Part shown: positions 32,301 to 44,076 of the stretch, piece by piece
Layout: each line of letters starts with the position of its first letter
How positions within the stretch are numbered: the first letter of the stretch is position 1
DNA from: Alopecurus myosuroides
Taxonomy: Eukaryota > Streptophyta > Magnoliopsida > Poales > Poaceae
Reading direction: 5' to 3'
Assembly (NCBI GenBank): GCA_028641055.1
Contig: CM054063.1
Location: forward strand, 180,984,756-181,048,755
Length of the DNA: 64,000 bases
Translations under genes and position numbers: made by a program
The notes under the pieces: model-generated
Seen by the model: only the letters and a program-made list of their open reading frames with translations
Databases searched by the model: none
What the model was told of the DNA's origin: nothing

Positions 32301-33849
32301 TTGCTCGAGTCTGTTACCCGTTACTTTCTGTTACTATATTTCTATTATGTTCTGGGGCTCGATGTTAAACAACAACCTGTTAATTTTGAGGTAATAATAA
32401 TTTGCTGATAAGGCACCGGCAGGAGGCCCGGCGTGGTTTTGAGGCCTGCTAGTGTCGACCCTAATTAGGAAAAGGGTCTTGTCTACTGATCCATGATGAG
32501 CGCACTAACCGCATGTGGGAAGCGAGTATGGGCGCCCCCTCAATTTGATTCGATTCGCATCTCGTCCAAATCGCCACACTTAGTTCGGGCTTTCCATTTG
32601 ATGCATGCATGTGCAGGTGCGAACCCTTGGCGCCAGGGTGGAACTTTTGTAGTCGGCATTTAGGGCGGCATGGTCTTAGAGTGCTATGAGGGTCCCCTTT
32701 TCTTCGTGGGGCTCGATTAGCCGCGCACGCACAGCATGTGGTTCTTTGGGCTTGATGCGAAGAAGAGTTGAGTTGTGTTGAGTGCTCCGCTTGGTGGAAG
32801 TGCATTTCCTATCTGGCGGGGTATTCTTACGTGTACGGCCAAATTGGTGCATCCCTGCAGGGTTAAATCTTCTCGAGAAGCCGTGTTTTCCGCGGTTATG
32901 GATTACTTGGTGAAAGTACTGGCTAACAAGTACTCAGAACAACTTACACCTAAATAATGATAACTTGACTAGTAATAGTCTTATTGACACAATAACTTGA
33001 ACCATCATTAATCCAACTGTGTGAGTTATCCTCGGATTGCTTCTTTGGATAAGGGGCGAGATCCAGGATGGGTTTGTTTGGTGGTTAGTTATAGTTGGTT
33101 ACGATACGCTATCTTATCTTCTTTCTGTTAGCCGGAAGTGGTAGTATCTCTGTAGTTGGTTAGAGCAGCCAGTTGCATCATCTTTTATATCCCCTTTCTT
33201 CCGTTGAACCCAAGGCATCTGTGCTTGGTGTTGACGGGCTACACTTTGGTGAATTGTGAGTCTTGCTTGCCAGTACGTTTATGTACTGACCCCTTTGGGG
33301 CTGTGGTTTCCGCAGACTACGTTTCCGAGGATCTCCATGGTGGCTACTACGTGGAGTATGACGAGGCTGCTGACGAGTAGATAGCGGACCCGGGCAGGAT
33401 CCGAGACTTCGTGGATGGGCTCCGTCTTTTCGTTTCCGGCCTCTTAGGCCTATTTGTTTCTTGTCTGTACTCAGACATGTTGAATGCTTCCGCTATGATG
33501 TAATGATGAATTGTTGGGACATGTGTCCTCTGGATGATTGTATTTGTTATCTCTGCTCTAATGAGAGCTATTTGCAACTTATTTCAATCTTTTGTGTCGT
33601 AGAGATTTGTTGTGATATCAGTTGTTCCAATGCCGTTGACGTACCATGTGTGTATGTTATGAAGTACATCAACGGAAGTGTCCTGATTTCTATGGGATGG
33701 TTTGCGCAGACGATGAATAGTAGAGAATGGTTGTCACACGTTTACGTGTTGGCCTACTCATATTGAGATGCGGGTGCCGGTATGCCCCGTAAGCCATTTA
33801 TCTACTGTTTAGCGGACTGTGAGTATCCCCTAGAAGTCCGGGTGCGACA
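29304..33849 (+). repeat. 3' LTR of element C
   Basis: Near-identical copy of 23983-28527. Differences include an extra tttcctttgttt unit near 29458 and the loss of a short ctgctcca segment near 30256. Confidence 0.93.
30271..30313 (+). promoter_or_regulatory. LTR promoter candidate with TATA and telo-box (element C, 3' LTR)
   Basis: Same TATA-like cctatatcta (30271-30280) and telo-box (30297-30313) as in the 5' LTR. In this copy it would drive outward transcription into element B, antisense to the B genes. Confidence 0.4.
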
Positions 33850-33854
33850 CCTGC

Positions 33855-34870
33855 TCAGCCTCCAAGGCCCTCGCCGACTCGCCCCTAGCCGGTTCCTCTC
33901 GAATTTCTTCGATTTGCACTGTGCTCCCACTGACTCCCCGACCGAGAGACTCTTTCTCAAGGAAGAAACCGAACCGAGCGATAAACACTTTGCCTTCTCG
34001 GTTGTAGAAATAGTACCCCAGGGTTTCCCTCAGATACCCCACAAAAATACATTTATCCGACTTGGGCGTGGAGTTTGTCCGACTGAAGTCGCTTGACAAA
34101 TGCTTCACAACCCCAAATTTTAAGAAAAGACAAACTTGGCCTTTTACTAATCAACATCTCATGTGGTGTCTTCTCTACTGACTTTGATGGTACTCTGTTT
34201 AGTGTGAACGTTGCAGTTGCTAGACAATAACCCCAAAATGATAAAGGTAGATCTGTCCGACTCATCATTGATCGTACCATGTCAACAAGGTCCGATTTCT
34301 TCGTTCTGATACACCGTTCCTCTGCGGCGTACCCGGCGGAGTGAGTTGAGTAACTATTCCACAACTCTTTAGATGGTCATCAAACTCATGACTCATGTAC
34401 TCGCCTTCACGGTCCGACCGTAGAAACTTTATTTTCTTGACGAGTTGATTTTGTACCCCACTCTAGAATTCCTTGAATTTATCAAAGGCTTCCGACTTGT
34501 GTTTCATTAAATAGATATATCCATACCTACTCAAATCATCAGTGAAGGTAATGAAGTACTCATAATCACCTCTGGCTGTCGTGCTCATTGGACCACATAC
34601 ATCATAATGTATTAGTTCCAACAAGTCGAACGCCCTCTCACAACTCCTTGCAAAAGGTGTCTTGGTCATTTTGCCGAGTAGGTATGATTCGCATGTCTCG
34701 AACGACTCCAAGTCGAACGAAGTTAGAAGCCCATCATCATGGAGCTTCTTCATGCGCTTCCAACTTATATGACCAAGTCGACAATGCCAAAAGTAAATTA
34801 TATTTAGATCATTTGGTTTCAATGTTTTCACATTTATGTTATAGACCGATTCACTATCAAGATTCAAAAT
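33855..34870 (-). pseudogene. element B: GAG-pre-integrase, integrase and linker
   Basis: Minus-strand frames give FWHCRLGHISWKRMKKLHDD and LLELIHYDVCGPMS, then FITFTDDLSRYGYIYLM (catalytic Asp regions), RSDREGEYMSHEF, GVSERRNRTLLDMVRSMM, and the C-terminal CIFVGYLRETLGYYFYN. There is a stop at 34463 and a frame change near 34080. The ancestral frame would have run on into the RT at 23982 before element C inserted. Confidence 0.88.
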
Positions 34871-35034
34871 AAATAAGCCGTCCTAAACAGGTGCAAAGCC
34901 ATGAAACATATCTTTCAAATATAAAGAACAACCATTATTCTTAATATTCTACTCATAACCCTGTCTCATCAAACATGAGGCGGAAATAATGTTTCGACTA
35001 AGCATTGGAACATAATAACAATTATTCAGCTCCA

Positions 35035-36122
35035 TTAAAAATCCTGAAGGTGCATCGTTTCGACTTCCAACGCAACGAATCTCGCCTTGTTGCCGACCCG
35101 AATATCAACCTTTCCTCTCGCCACGCTTCTAGTTCTTACCAGTCCCTGCAACGAGTTGCATATGTGAATTACTGATCCGGTATCATATACCCAAGAGCTG
35201 TTAGGTGCATCAACAAGAGAAATGTTTATAACATTGCATACAAGCGTACCTGAGTTGAAAGTCACACCTCCACTCTTGGCTTTGTCAGCCAAATACTTGG
35301 TGCAGTTCCTCTTCCAGTGGCCATCCTGCTTGCAATAGAAGCAATTGGATCCGGCTGTAGGAGATGACTTAGTCCTTGAGGAAGCGCTCTGGACAGGTCC
35401 ATGGGCGTTGCCTCCTAACTTATCCTTCTTCTTCTTGGTCCAAGAACTCTTCTTGAACTTAGCCTTATTTTGCACCATCAACACTTGACTGACGCCTTTC
35501 TTGAGACCAGCCTCTGTCGTCTTGCGCATTCCATGTAATTCAGTGAGCTTCTTATCCATACCATGCATGTGGTAGTTCGAAATGAACGGACCATATGCAC
35601 TAGGAAGAGAGTTCATAATTATATCAGTAGCGAACTCTTCGTTAATTGGGAAGCCCAGTCTATCCAGAGACTGCATGTAACCAGTCATCTTGATTACATG
35701 CGGACTCAGTGGATCGCCATCTTTGAGCTTACAACCCAGCAAAACTTGAAAGAATTTATACCTCTCGGTCTTTGCATGAGCCTGGAACATACTTTTGAGG
35801 CTTTCGATCATATCGTAGGCCTCAACATTCTCGAACTGCCGCTGCAAGTCCTCTTCAATATGTGCAAGCATAAGACAACTAATTTCCATTAGACATTAGA
35901 CTCATCTCTAGTCTTACGGTAGACATTCATGACAGCGACTGTCGCATCATCATCAGGCTCATCTGGAAGTGGAGTGTCTAGAACATGGTCTTTCTTGTCA
36001 TGCTTGAGGACTATTCTCAGATTACGATACCAGTTGGTGAAATTAGTTCCATTAAGCTTATCTTTCTCTAGGATTGACCTCAACGCAAAAGTCGACAACC
36101 GAGGAAGGTTGCTAGGTGCCAT
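35035..36122 (-). pseudogene. element B: gag and protease
   Basis: The ATG at 36122 begins MAPSNLPRLSTFALRSILEK, then FTNWYRNLRIVLKHDKKDHV, a typical BARE/Angela gag start. A frameshift at about 35889-35900 (after RKTRDESN) splits it. The second part has LMLAHIEEDLQRQFE, a zinc knuckle CFYCKQDGHWKRNCTKY, and the protease SSWVYDTGS. Gag forms the particle; the knuckle binds element RNA. Confidence 0.88.
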
Positions 36123-37252
36123 TGATCTACAACCGAAAATATGCAAAACCCTTAAGACATGTATTCATAAAAGAGCAGGCATATTAAATGCTTTAATACT
36201 TGCTCCCACTAGAACCAACACCCCTTAGATGGTTACTAAGTGATTCAAGATACTAAATAAGCAAACCGACTAGTGAGCTTTAGCAACACCGCTAGCCGTC
36301 AAGTGATCTAGGTAGGCAACACCTTACCAATCGTATCCAATACGACTCCTGTTAGTCGGGTGGCATCACATTCCCCGACTGCCAACCTTTCTCGCCTCGA
36401 GACCCACAACCGTTGTGATGGACTCGTCTAGCTTACCAAGTGCTTCCGCTGTAAGAGTCCGACTCAAACCCACCTAATCAGAAAGAATTGGTAGCACCTC
36501 AATTTTATGAACCCACTATCAAGAATGTCCGACTTGTGATGATGCAACACTGGCAGAGTGACCGACTAGACCTTCTTTAAGGGATTAAAATCTACCAACT
36601 ATCTAAATAGAGGTAAAAAGAGTCATAAAAATAACACAAATAAAGCAATTATAATGTGAAATGGTATGGCTCTCTTCATGGTGATCTCCATCTCCACAAA
36701 TCTTGTAAGTCGACTCGTGCCAACTCTTGTCATGTTCCATCTTACTCCATGTAGCTGAATTGTACATCGACTTGCATGATATCCAGGTTATCTAAAAAGC
36801 TACACTAGCTTGTAAATGAAAAATTACATAGAGAATCCGACACGCAGGTCGTTATACAATAAAATGAAAACACCTAGGCTCCAGCCGGTTGACAAAAACA
36901 TGACACACAGATCATGTATGGATTACACACATCATATGCACATAAGCCATACCATTCACATCATCCTGCAAAAACAAGTTATGCATAGAAACGATATCTA
37001 CCGACGTTGTGAAACTCGCAACGACATCTAAGGCGCTACGACAGGGCGACGAGGGCGCGAATCAAAGGGGCAGCACCCGACAATTTTTGGAAAACGCAGA
37101 TCTGATCTGCATTCCAGACATGTATTTCTTCATCAGATAAAACATTTTTACCCAAATCTGATCCGTATTCTGATTCGACCAAACTCTTTGATCTTCGATC
37201 ATCGCAACTGGATTTATGTGTCACGGTTTACCCCGATGGCGGAAACCGACCG
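36123..37252 (-). other. untranslated leader of element B (gag side)
   Basis: About 1.1 kb between gag and the point where element D inserted; it continues at 44077-44275 to the primer site. The combined length, about 1.3 kb, suits the long leader of BARE/Angela elements. No coding signal was seen. Confidence 0.7.
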
Positions 37253-37257
37253 GTAGG

Positions 37258-38156
37258 TGATGCAGCACGACCCATCCCACTGGGCATGTCTCACACTCCA
37301 TCATATGTCAAGTCACCATGGATTCAAAAGGTGAACTCATTCCTCTTTTATAACCCATTTCATACCCCTTTGGACGGTATACTACTTGATCATCTACCCC
37401 CGTACATTGCTAGGTATGAGTCAAGGAGTACAGATGCGAGGAGAGATGCCGAGGAAGACCAGGACTCAAGGCCGTCCAAGGTGTACGCGTGGAAGAGGAG
37501 GAAGAAGCGGGAAAAAGACGAAGAAGAAGGGCAGGAAACGCGGCCTGCAGCCCGGCTCCCTAACAGAGCCGCCCGGCCTCAAGCCTGGCCTAGGCCGGCC
37601 TCCCTGCGACCCTCAGACCGGCCACCCTACAGACTAGCCCGTCCTCCAAGCCGGCCTCCAGCCCGGCCAGGCCGTCTCACCTGCGTGGAAATAGGGGAAC
37701 CTCCCCTTGTATCCCTCTCACCTACCCCTCTACTATATATATGACCCCCTCCTTCCTAGGAAAGAGTTGACTTGAGATAGAATTGGGCCTTGTGCTCCCC
37801 TCCCATGTGGAGAACCTCCCCCATGGGATCCATGGCTACTCCATAGATTCATCTATTGGATTGTATCTAGATCTCTCCAAGTAACTACTCTTTCACCTCG
37901 TGATTCCGGTAGTTCTTGCCAACCTTCCCCTTGTGGCTTTTGTTCGATCGGCGGACCGGCCAGTGAGAGGAATCGGTTCCAATTAGCGTGTTGTTGACTT
38001 GGGTTTGCGATCCCTCGTAGGCTTCACGAGTTATCTCCCCTTTTGTGTGCGTGAGTTCATCGTGTTCTTCGTGTTCATCGCGTTCTTCCCAATCTTCCCA
38101 CCTCTCGTGCGTCAATCCGTGAAGATCGGGCCACCCTAGAGGTCAAGCCTTCATCA
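37258..38156 (+). repeat. 5' LTR of element D
   Basis: It contains a cluster of ggccgg and cccggcc words (37540-37680), and tatatata at 37733-37740 that could be the TATA box. It ends in ccttcatca before the primer site. Confidence 0.92.
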
Positions 38157-39517
38157 TCTGGTATCAAGAGCAAGGTTGCCACGGATTTGACACCCTCTTT
38201 CCCCCAAATTTTTTCTTGTTCTTGCCTAAATTCAAAATTTTCCATAAAAAATAGCCCCAATTTGCTTTTGGATCGATCTGTGATTTGAGTGCGTTTTGGT
38301 AGGTTTTGATCTATAGATCCGCTGCTATACTTGTTGACTTACCTTCCTTTGCGTTCCCATGGCCTAATTCCACTTCCCACCCACTTCGATTTGGTGATTT
38401 TTGGAGCAGTTTTCCGCTCCAAAAAGTCAAAATCGCGACCAAAATCGCGAATTTTCGAGTGTGCAGGTTACCCGGCCTCTAGCCCGGTCTGGCTGGCCTC
38501 TAGGCCGGCCCCCTAACAGAGCCGCCCGGCCTGCCAGAAAACTGCCGCGTCCGATCACCGTTTTGGCTATAACTTCTGACTCGGGACTCCGTTTTGAGTG
38601 ATCTTTAGCTCGTTTTGTAGGAAATTACATCATCTACATCACCATTGTAGGAGATAAATCATTAATTCAAGCCTAATTTCGTGATCAAGCACGAAACTTT
38701 CCATCCTATAGGGTGAAGATCGTGGAAGAGAGGTATAATCATCCCGAACCTTCTCCCTCTTGCCATTCCTTTGTGAGCCAACCTAACTTGTGATTACCTT
38801 ACCTATTGAGGCTAGTTCATATATGATTATTTGGGCTTTGCAAACTTGTACCATGTAGTTTCCGAGTGACCGTTGTATGCGCTAATTCATATAGATTCAT
38901 ATGTTGGCACAAAGTGAGTGAGCAAAAAGTGAAAAAGCAAAAGAGAGAAGAGAGAAGAGAAAAGAGAGAAGAGAAAGAAGAAGAGAGAAAAAGGAAACCA
39001 CCACTTTCCATACCATTTGTAGGAAGCGCGCAAGCTCGATGAACATCTCGTAGGTGGTGCATTGTGTACAAATCTTGTAGCCCACCAATAAATTGTAATC
39101 GAACTAGCAGCTCTCCTTGTACTTTTGCAAAACGAGCTTTATAGTATTCGCTAGGATCATTTGGTTCCTTAGCTCACATTTTGGTTGCATTATTCCCATT
39201 TATGTCCGTGCGTGCGTTTCCATATATCTTTTGGAGATTGACTTGTTGTTGCTTTGTGATCATTGTGGTTCTCTACTTGCCGTTGCAATATCTTGGTTTC
39301 CGGTTGTTCCATTTGGTTTCCACTTTCCATACATATCCAACCATAAGCCGTGTGTGTTTTGGAGCGTGTTTTTGGATCTTTCGAACTCAAGTCACTTCAT
39401 TACTTTTGTTATCGGTTTCTCTTGGCATGGTCCACTAGTTCCAATACTTGCTAGAAGGTGAGGTTTGAGCTCTTAGGTCTTCACACTCTATATATACACG
39501 TGTGCTTGTGAGTAACC
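38157..39517 (+). other. leader of element D
   Basis: Begins with the primer site TGGTATCAAGAGC (38159 onward). It contains a second ggccgg-rich patch (38470-38530) resembling the LTR, and a purine-rich stretch (38920-39000, gaga/aag repeats). No convincing ORF before the ATG at 39518. Confidence 0.6.
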
Positions 39518-41701
39518 ATGTGTAGCGAGAGCGAAGCATATGGAGGCCATGATGACTATGGTGAGTACATGATGGACCACTATGATTACAACAACGACTA
39601 CAACGAGCTTGACATGGGTGACCTCTACAACGACATGGTGGATCACCACTCGTGCGAGCACAACATGGTGGATGACCGCTACTACGAGCATGACATGGTG
39701 GATCACCACCACTACTACGACCACGACGTCGAGCTCTACACCGACTATTTCTCCCCAAGCATTATCGACATGGCGGAGCACCACACCAACCACAACAAAT
39801 TCGACTCCATGAGCTCCAATGACATGAACCACTACTACAACTAAGACACCGCAAGCTTGGATGAAGAGATGGAGCCGTGCTACACCGACAACGCATCCAC
39901 AAACATGGCGGAGTACTACACTGACAATGACTCCACAAGCATGAGGGACAAGATGGAGGTCTACAACTACTTCGACTTCGACATGGATGAGCTCACCTAC
40001 AAGAACTTCTTCTCCAAGCTTCGAGGGCCAAGATATCATATGTCCTATGGTTCATGCTCAACACCGAGGACCTTCAAGGAGAATGCCAAGGACAACACAA
40101 GACAACTCCCTTCAACCTCAAGATGGTGCCACGACAAGAAATCCGACAAGTTGGCAAAGTCAAGATTGGCTCCTTTAACATCAAGACGGCGCCACAAGAA
40201 GGACATCATCGAGGCTCCATCAAGCAAGAAGTCCAAGAGGCCAACGCATCCAAATGACTTTTGACATCATCCCACACATGAAGAGCGGGAACGCCGCAAG
40301 CTTCATCGTAAACAAACTTCAACCTCCAAGTTGGCGCCCACACAAGTTACAAGACGACGACACAAGAAGAGAACATCTACACCAACACTCCAAGTGCGCG
40401 ATGACTTCCCCACACATATCATGGCGGCGAGTGCACATCACAAGGTGTATTCTTCAAGTGCTACCACAGCAATGGCTACCCATGCGCAAGGCATGAAGGA
40501 TCTATTCCATGCAATGGATACGACCTTCGACAAGTCCGAGCATGGTACTTATCAATGGTTACAAGATCACGAGAACGCCATCGACAAGATCTCCAAGCAT
40601 CCTTCAAGACGGAGACACAAGAAACGAGATCACACATGCAAGGCCAAGACCACCATGGCGCCCTCAACAAGTATACATAATGTGGTATCTACATCAAGTT
40701 TCACCACCACAAGGGCTCCCACATGGCAAGACAAAGACCTATAACAAGATGGAGGAATAGAAGGCCTTCCCATATATGATGATGATTCTATGAGCCTACT
40801 TTCCCCTCTCCTTCAAGATGAAGACCTCTTATTCCCCATTTGCAAAGGCTATGGTCACATAATGTGGGATTGCCAAGGAGGCGACCAAGATGGTGCGTCA
40901 AGTGGAGAAGCCGAGCATGGGAGTTTCCCTTTGGAAAGGGAGGCAAGTGATGATGCCAATCTTATGGCTCACACATTTGGAGGCGATAAGGTTGATGAGG
41001 TTGAGCATGGAATTTTCCATTCAACCAAGGAGGCGTATGGAGTTGAGGATTGTGAGCCTACCCCTATGTGCATGTGTTATGAGAGGGTACCAATCCCATG
41101 TGAGCATGAGAGCCACTTAGCCCACATGAGTGAGAGAGCGTGTGAGATGAGTGACTCCACCATATGTGAGATTGAGTGCATCCACTTTGAGGGCATGAGT
41201 GATACACCACATGAGTTGAGAGAGGTAGTTGATAGGTCATGTGAGGCCATTTTGAATTCTAACAACTTACCCTATACCTCTAGTGTGTTTTCCAATGATG
41301 TGCTAGGTTCCATGGATGATGAGGTGCCACTCCTCAAGACGGTGCTTCCTATGGAGAAGAAGATGTACATGGTGGATGAAGGTGATGCCACCCCATGTCT
41401 ACATCAAGATGGACAAGTCGGCCACTTGAAGGCCCCTACTACCACAACACCTACTTCATATGAGAAGGATGACAAAGGTATGGGTGTTGATGTGACCATG
41501 TTCCCACTAGTGGACATGATGAATGATGATTGCTTCCATGTGATGGATGAACCTATCTTTGATGATATTGCCATTGACATGCTTTGCCCAAAGTGCTTAC
41601 ATTTTTCTCCCATTGTTGCAACCAAAATGTCGAACAATTGTTCTTTCAAATGCTTGGTTTGCAATAATGTTGCTATGCTTTCAAATGAGTTTGCCCCATA
41701 G
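39518..41701 (+). pseudogene. element D: long gag-like ORF with three in-frame stops
   Basis: The ATG at 39518 (MCSESEAYGGHDDYGEYM) opens a single frame kept for 728 codons to TAG at 41699, broken only by TAA 39842, TGA 40262 and TAA 40742. The N-terminus is very rich in His, Asp, Tyr and Met (HHHYYDHDVELY); the middle is basic with repeated RRRHKK modules. At about codon 440 lies FPICKGYGHIMWDC, a CCHC knuckle whose first Cys is Phe. The C-terminal part is acidic and Cys-rich, ending near CLVCNNVAMLSNEFAP. It is probably the Gag of element D. No known family was recognised for the long C-terminal part. Confidence 0.65.
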
Positions 41702-42550
41702 CATCCTCACCTTTTGGAGATTTATCTTGTGAGAAGATTGAGTTTTTCCATGTTGAGCTTGCTCAACCCTTCATCTTGCATTTTGACCACTCACACATTT
41801 CATACTTCATATTTGATTTTGATGTTTTTGGTCATGTGCGAATGAAGATACATGTCATGATGGATGATGTGTTCATTTACGACAAACAAAATTTCTTCAT
41901 TTGGTCTTTTGTGTGTTTGAGTACCCACATTCTAATGTCAACCTCAATTGAACATGAGTTGAAAAAAATGAGCTCTTCAAAGCACAATACAATGGTGTTG
42001 CGGATCGAACCGGCTCTAATACCTTTCTCATGTTTTGCATCAAACACATTGAAAATTGCTCTTCCCTTTGGTTTGTTTGCAAAAATGTTTGTGATGTTGT
42101 TATCCTTTGTGACAAGAATGCTTCCTTGATCTTTCATATAGATGATTTTTGTGTTGCAACAAGTATGATGAACAATTGTTCTTTCCGATGGCTTTCTTGC
42201 AACCACAATGATATTTTGAGCATGTCTTGTCATGAGTGTTTTGGTTTCCCTTCCATTGTGTTGCAACAAAAATGTCGAAAAATTGCTTTTTCCTCTGCTT
42301 TGCTTGCACCCATGATAATAATATTTGGGACATTCTTCATCTTGTGTTTTTGCCAATGTCTCCTCTTATTGCACCAAGGGTTTTGAAAAACTTCCATTTC
42401 CAACACTTGGTGTGCAACCCCTCAAAGTTTCATGGATATTTCTTGCTCTCACATTTTGGAGATCTTTCCATGAATTGCTTGCACCTTGACCTTGCATATG
42501 CACTAGATTCCATATATTTGTGTTGTGCTAACGGTGCTATGAAAATGAAT
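41702..42550 (+). pseudogene. element D: frameshifted continuation with Cys/Asn repeats
   Basis: One base out of frame from the previous ORF, sensible protein continues (ASSPFGDLSCEKIEFFHVEL, then FDFDVFGHVRMKIHVMMDD) to a stop at 42127. Beyond that, degenerate repeats of a unit reading roughly ATKMSNNCSFxxLxCNN recur near 41615, 42025, 42145 and 42255, with frame changes. Likely a decayed C-terminal extension or second product; function unknown. Confidence 0.45.
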
Positions 42551-42968
42551 TGACATGTCATCAATGATGTGCTCCTCTATCTCGCACACACATGGTTTGC
42601 TTGGTCTTTGGTGTGTAGGTTCTACCTTTGGATGAGATGGCATGCGTGGCTACATCACCACCTTTATATGACGGAGGATCTTACAAGACAACCACATCGA
42701 CATCTTGCTAAGGTGCCTTCCCTCTAATTAGAAACCCATGCCATGAGCTTCAAGAATTGGCTACTCTTTGAGTGTTGTTTTGTCTTTCTAGTGAGCTTGG
42801 TAGATTACATGAAGGACAAAGGAACATTGAAGAGCTGCCATACCCTTTCCATCAAGAATGCCCACATGGTGACTTCGACTTCTACGACAATACATCTACC
42901 TCCTCTACATGTTGCTGATGAGTTAGCGTCGAGGGCGACTCTTTTTCAAGTGGGGGGGGGGGGAGAGA
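42551..42968 (+). other. 3' untranslated end of element D with polypurine tract
   Basis: No clear ORF. It ends in tgggggggggggg followed by agaga directly before the 3' LTR; the G-run is the plus-strand primer site. Confidence 0.7.
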
Positions 42969-44076
42969 TGATGCAGCGCGACCCATCCCACTGGGCATGT
43001 CTCACACTCCATCATATGTCAAGTCACCATGGATTCAAAAGGTGAACTCATTCCTCTTCTATAACCCATTTCGTACCCCTTTGGACGGTATACTACTTGA
43101 CCATCTACCCCCGTACATTGCTAGGTATGAGTCGACGAGTACAGATGCGAGGGGAGATGCTGAGGAAGCCCAGGACTCAAGGCAGTCCAAGGTGTACGCG
43201 TGGAAGAGGAAGAAGAAGCGGGAAGAAGACGAAGAAGAAGGGCAGGAAACCCGGCCTACAGCCCGGCCAGGCCGGCCTCCAGGCCGGCTCCCTAACAGAG
43301 CCACCCGGCCTAGGCCGGCCTCGCTGCGACCCTCAGGACGACCACCCTACAGACTAGCCCGACCTCCAAGCCGGCCTCTAGCCCGGCCAGGCCGGCTCTC
43401 CTGCGTGGTAATAGGGGAACCTCCCCTTGTATCCCTCTCACCTACCCCTCTACTATATATAGGACCCCTCCCCTCCTTCCTATGAAAGAGTTGACTTGAG
43501 ATAGAATTGGGCCCAAAGTTGTCAGAATCGTAATTCTGAATCGGATCGGAACCTTTATGGTAGCATCGCAAATAGTAGAATGACAACTTTTAGAATCGTA
43601 AAATCTTAGATTCTACCTAGTAGAATCGTTGAATCGTTCCAGTCAATTTGGGTCGTAAAGTCGTAGAATCATATAATAGAATCATGATTCTGACAACTAT
43701 GATTGGGCCTTGTGCTCCCCCTCCCATGTGGAGAACATCCCCCATGGGATCCATGGCTACTCCATAGATTCATCTATTGGATTGTATCAAGATCTCTCCA
43801 AGTAGCTACTCTTTCACCTCGTGATTCCGGTAGTTCTTGCCAACCTTACCCTTGTGGCTTTTGTTGGATCGGCGGACCGGCCGGTGAGAGGAATCGGTTC
43901 CAATTAGCGTGTTGTTGACTTGGGTTTGCGATCCCTCGTAGGCTTCACAAGTTATCTCCCCTTTTGTGTGCGTGAGTTCATCGTGTTCTTCGTGTTCATC
44001 GCGTTCTTCCAATCTCCCCACCTCTCGTGCGTCAATCCGTGAAGATCGGGCCACCCTAGAGGCGAAACCTTCATCA
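42969..44076 (+). repeat. 3' LTR of element D (with MITE)
   Basis: Matches 37258-38156 apart from scattered substitutions, a short extra aggccgg-rich piece near 43265, and the MITE at 43514-43701. Confidence 0.92.
43514..43701. mobile_element. hAT-like MITE in the 3' LTR of element D
   Basis: 188 bp with TIRs CAAAGTTGTCAGAATC and (inverted) CATAGTTGTCAGAATC, flanked by an exact 8-bp duplication ATTGGGCC (43506-43513, 43702-43709). The 5' LTR has the empty site gaattgggccttgtg. The interior is full of gaatcgta/tagaatc repeats. Confidence 0.95.

Larger units (their letters stand above)
23983..33849 (+). mobile_element. LTR element C with 4.5-kb LTRs and a 776-bp interior (LARD-like, Gypsy-derived)
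   Basis: Two LTRs of about 4,545 bp (23983-28527 and 29304-33849) start TGTAACATCCC and end GGGTGCGACA. By eye they differ at about one site in a hundred, which implies a recent insertion. Target duplication CCTGC is at 23978-23982 and 33850-33854. The primer site TGGTATCAGAGCC starts at 28530 and a G-rich polypurine tract lies at 29291-29303. The interior has no gag or pol ORF, only a fused pol remnant. Large LTRs without coding capacity match the LARD class; the Gypsy origin comes from the remnant. The family name was not determined. Confidence 0.93.
37258..44076 (+). mobile_element. non-autonomous LTR retrotransposon D with a gag-like ORF
   Basis: LTRs at 37258-38156 (899 bp) and 42969-44076 (1,108 bp, including a 188-bp MITE) start TGATGCAGC and end CTTCATCA. 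Target duplication is GTAGG (37253-37257, 44077-44081). The primer site TGGTATCAAGAGC starts at 38159, and the polypurine tract contains 12 consecutive G (42952-42963). The 4.8-kb interior encodes one long decayed ORF on the plus strand with a zinc-knuckle-like motif, but no protease, RT, RNase H or integrase was found. Superfamily unknown. Confidence 0.92.

Noticed and set aside
39488..40039. 183-codon Val/His-rich minus-strand ORF and 76-codon Thr-rich plus-strand ORF
   Set aside because: Shadows of the His/Asp/Tyr-rich start of the element D frame.
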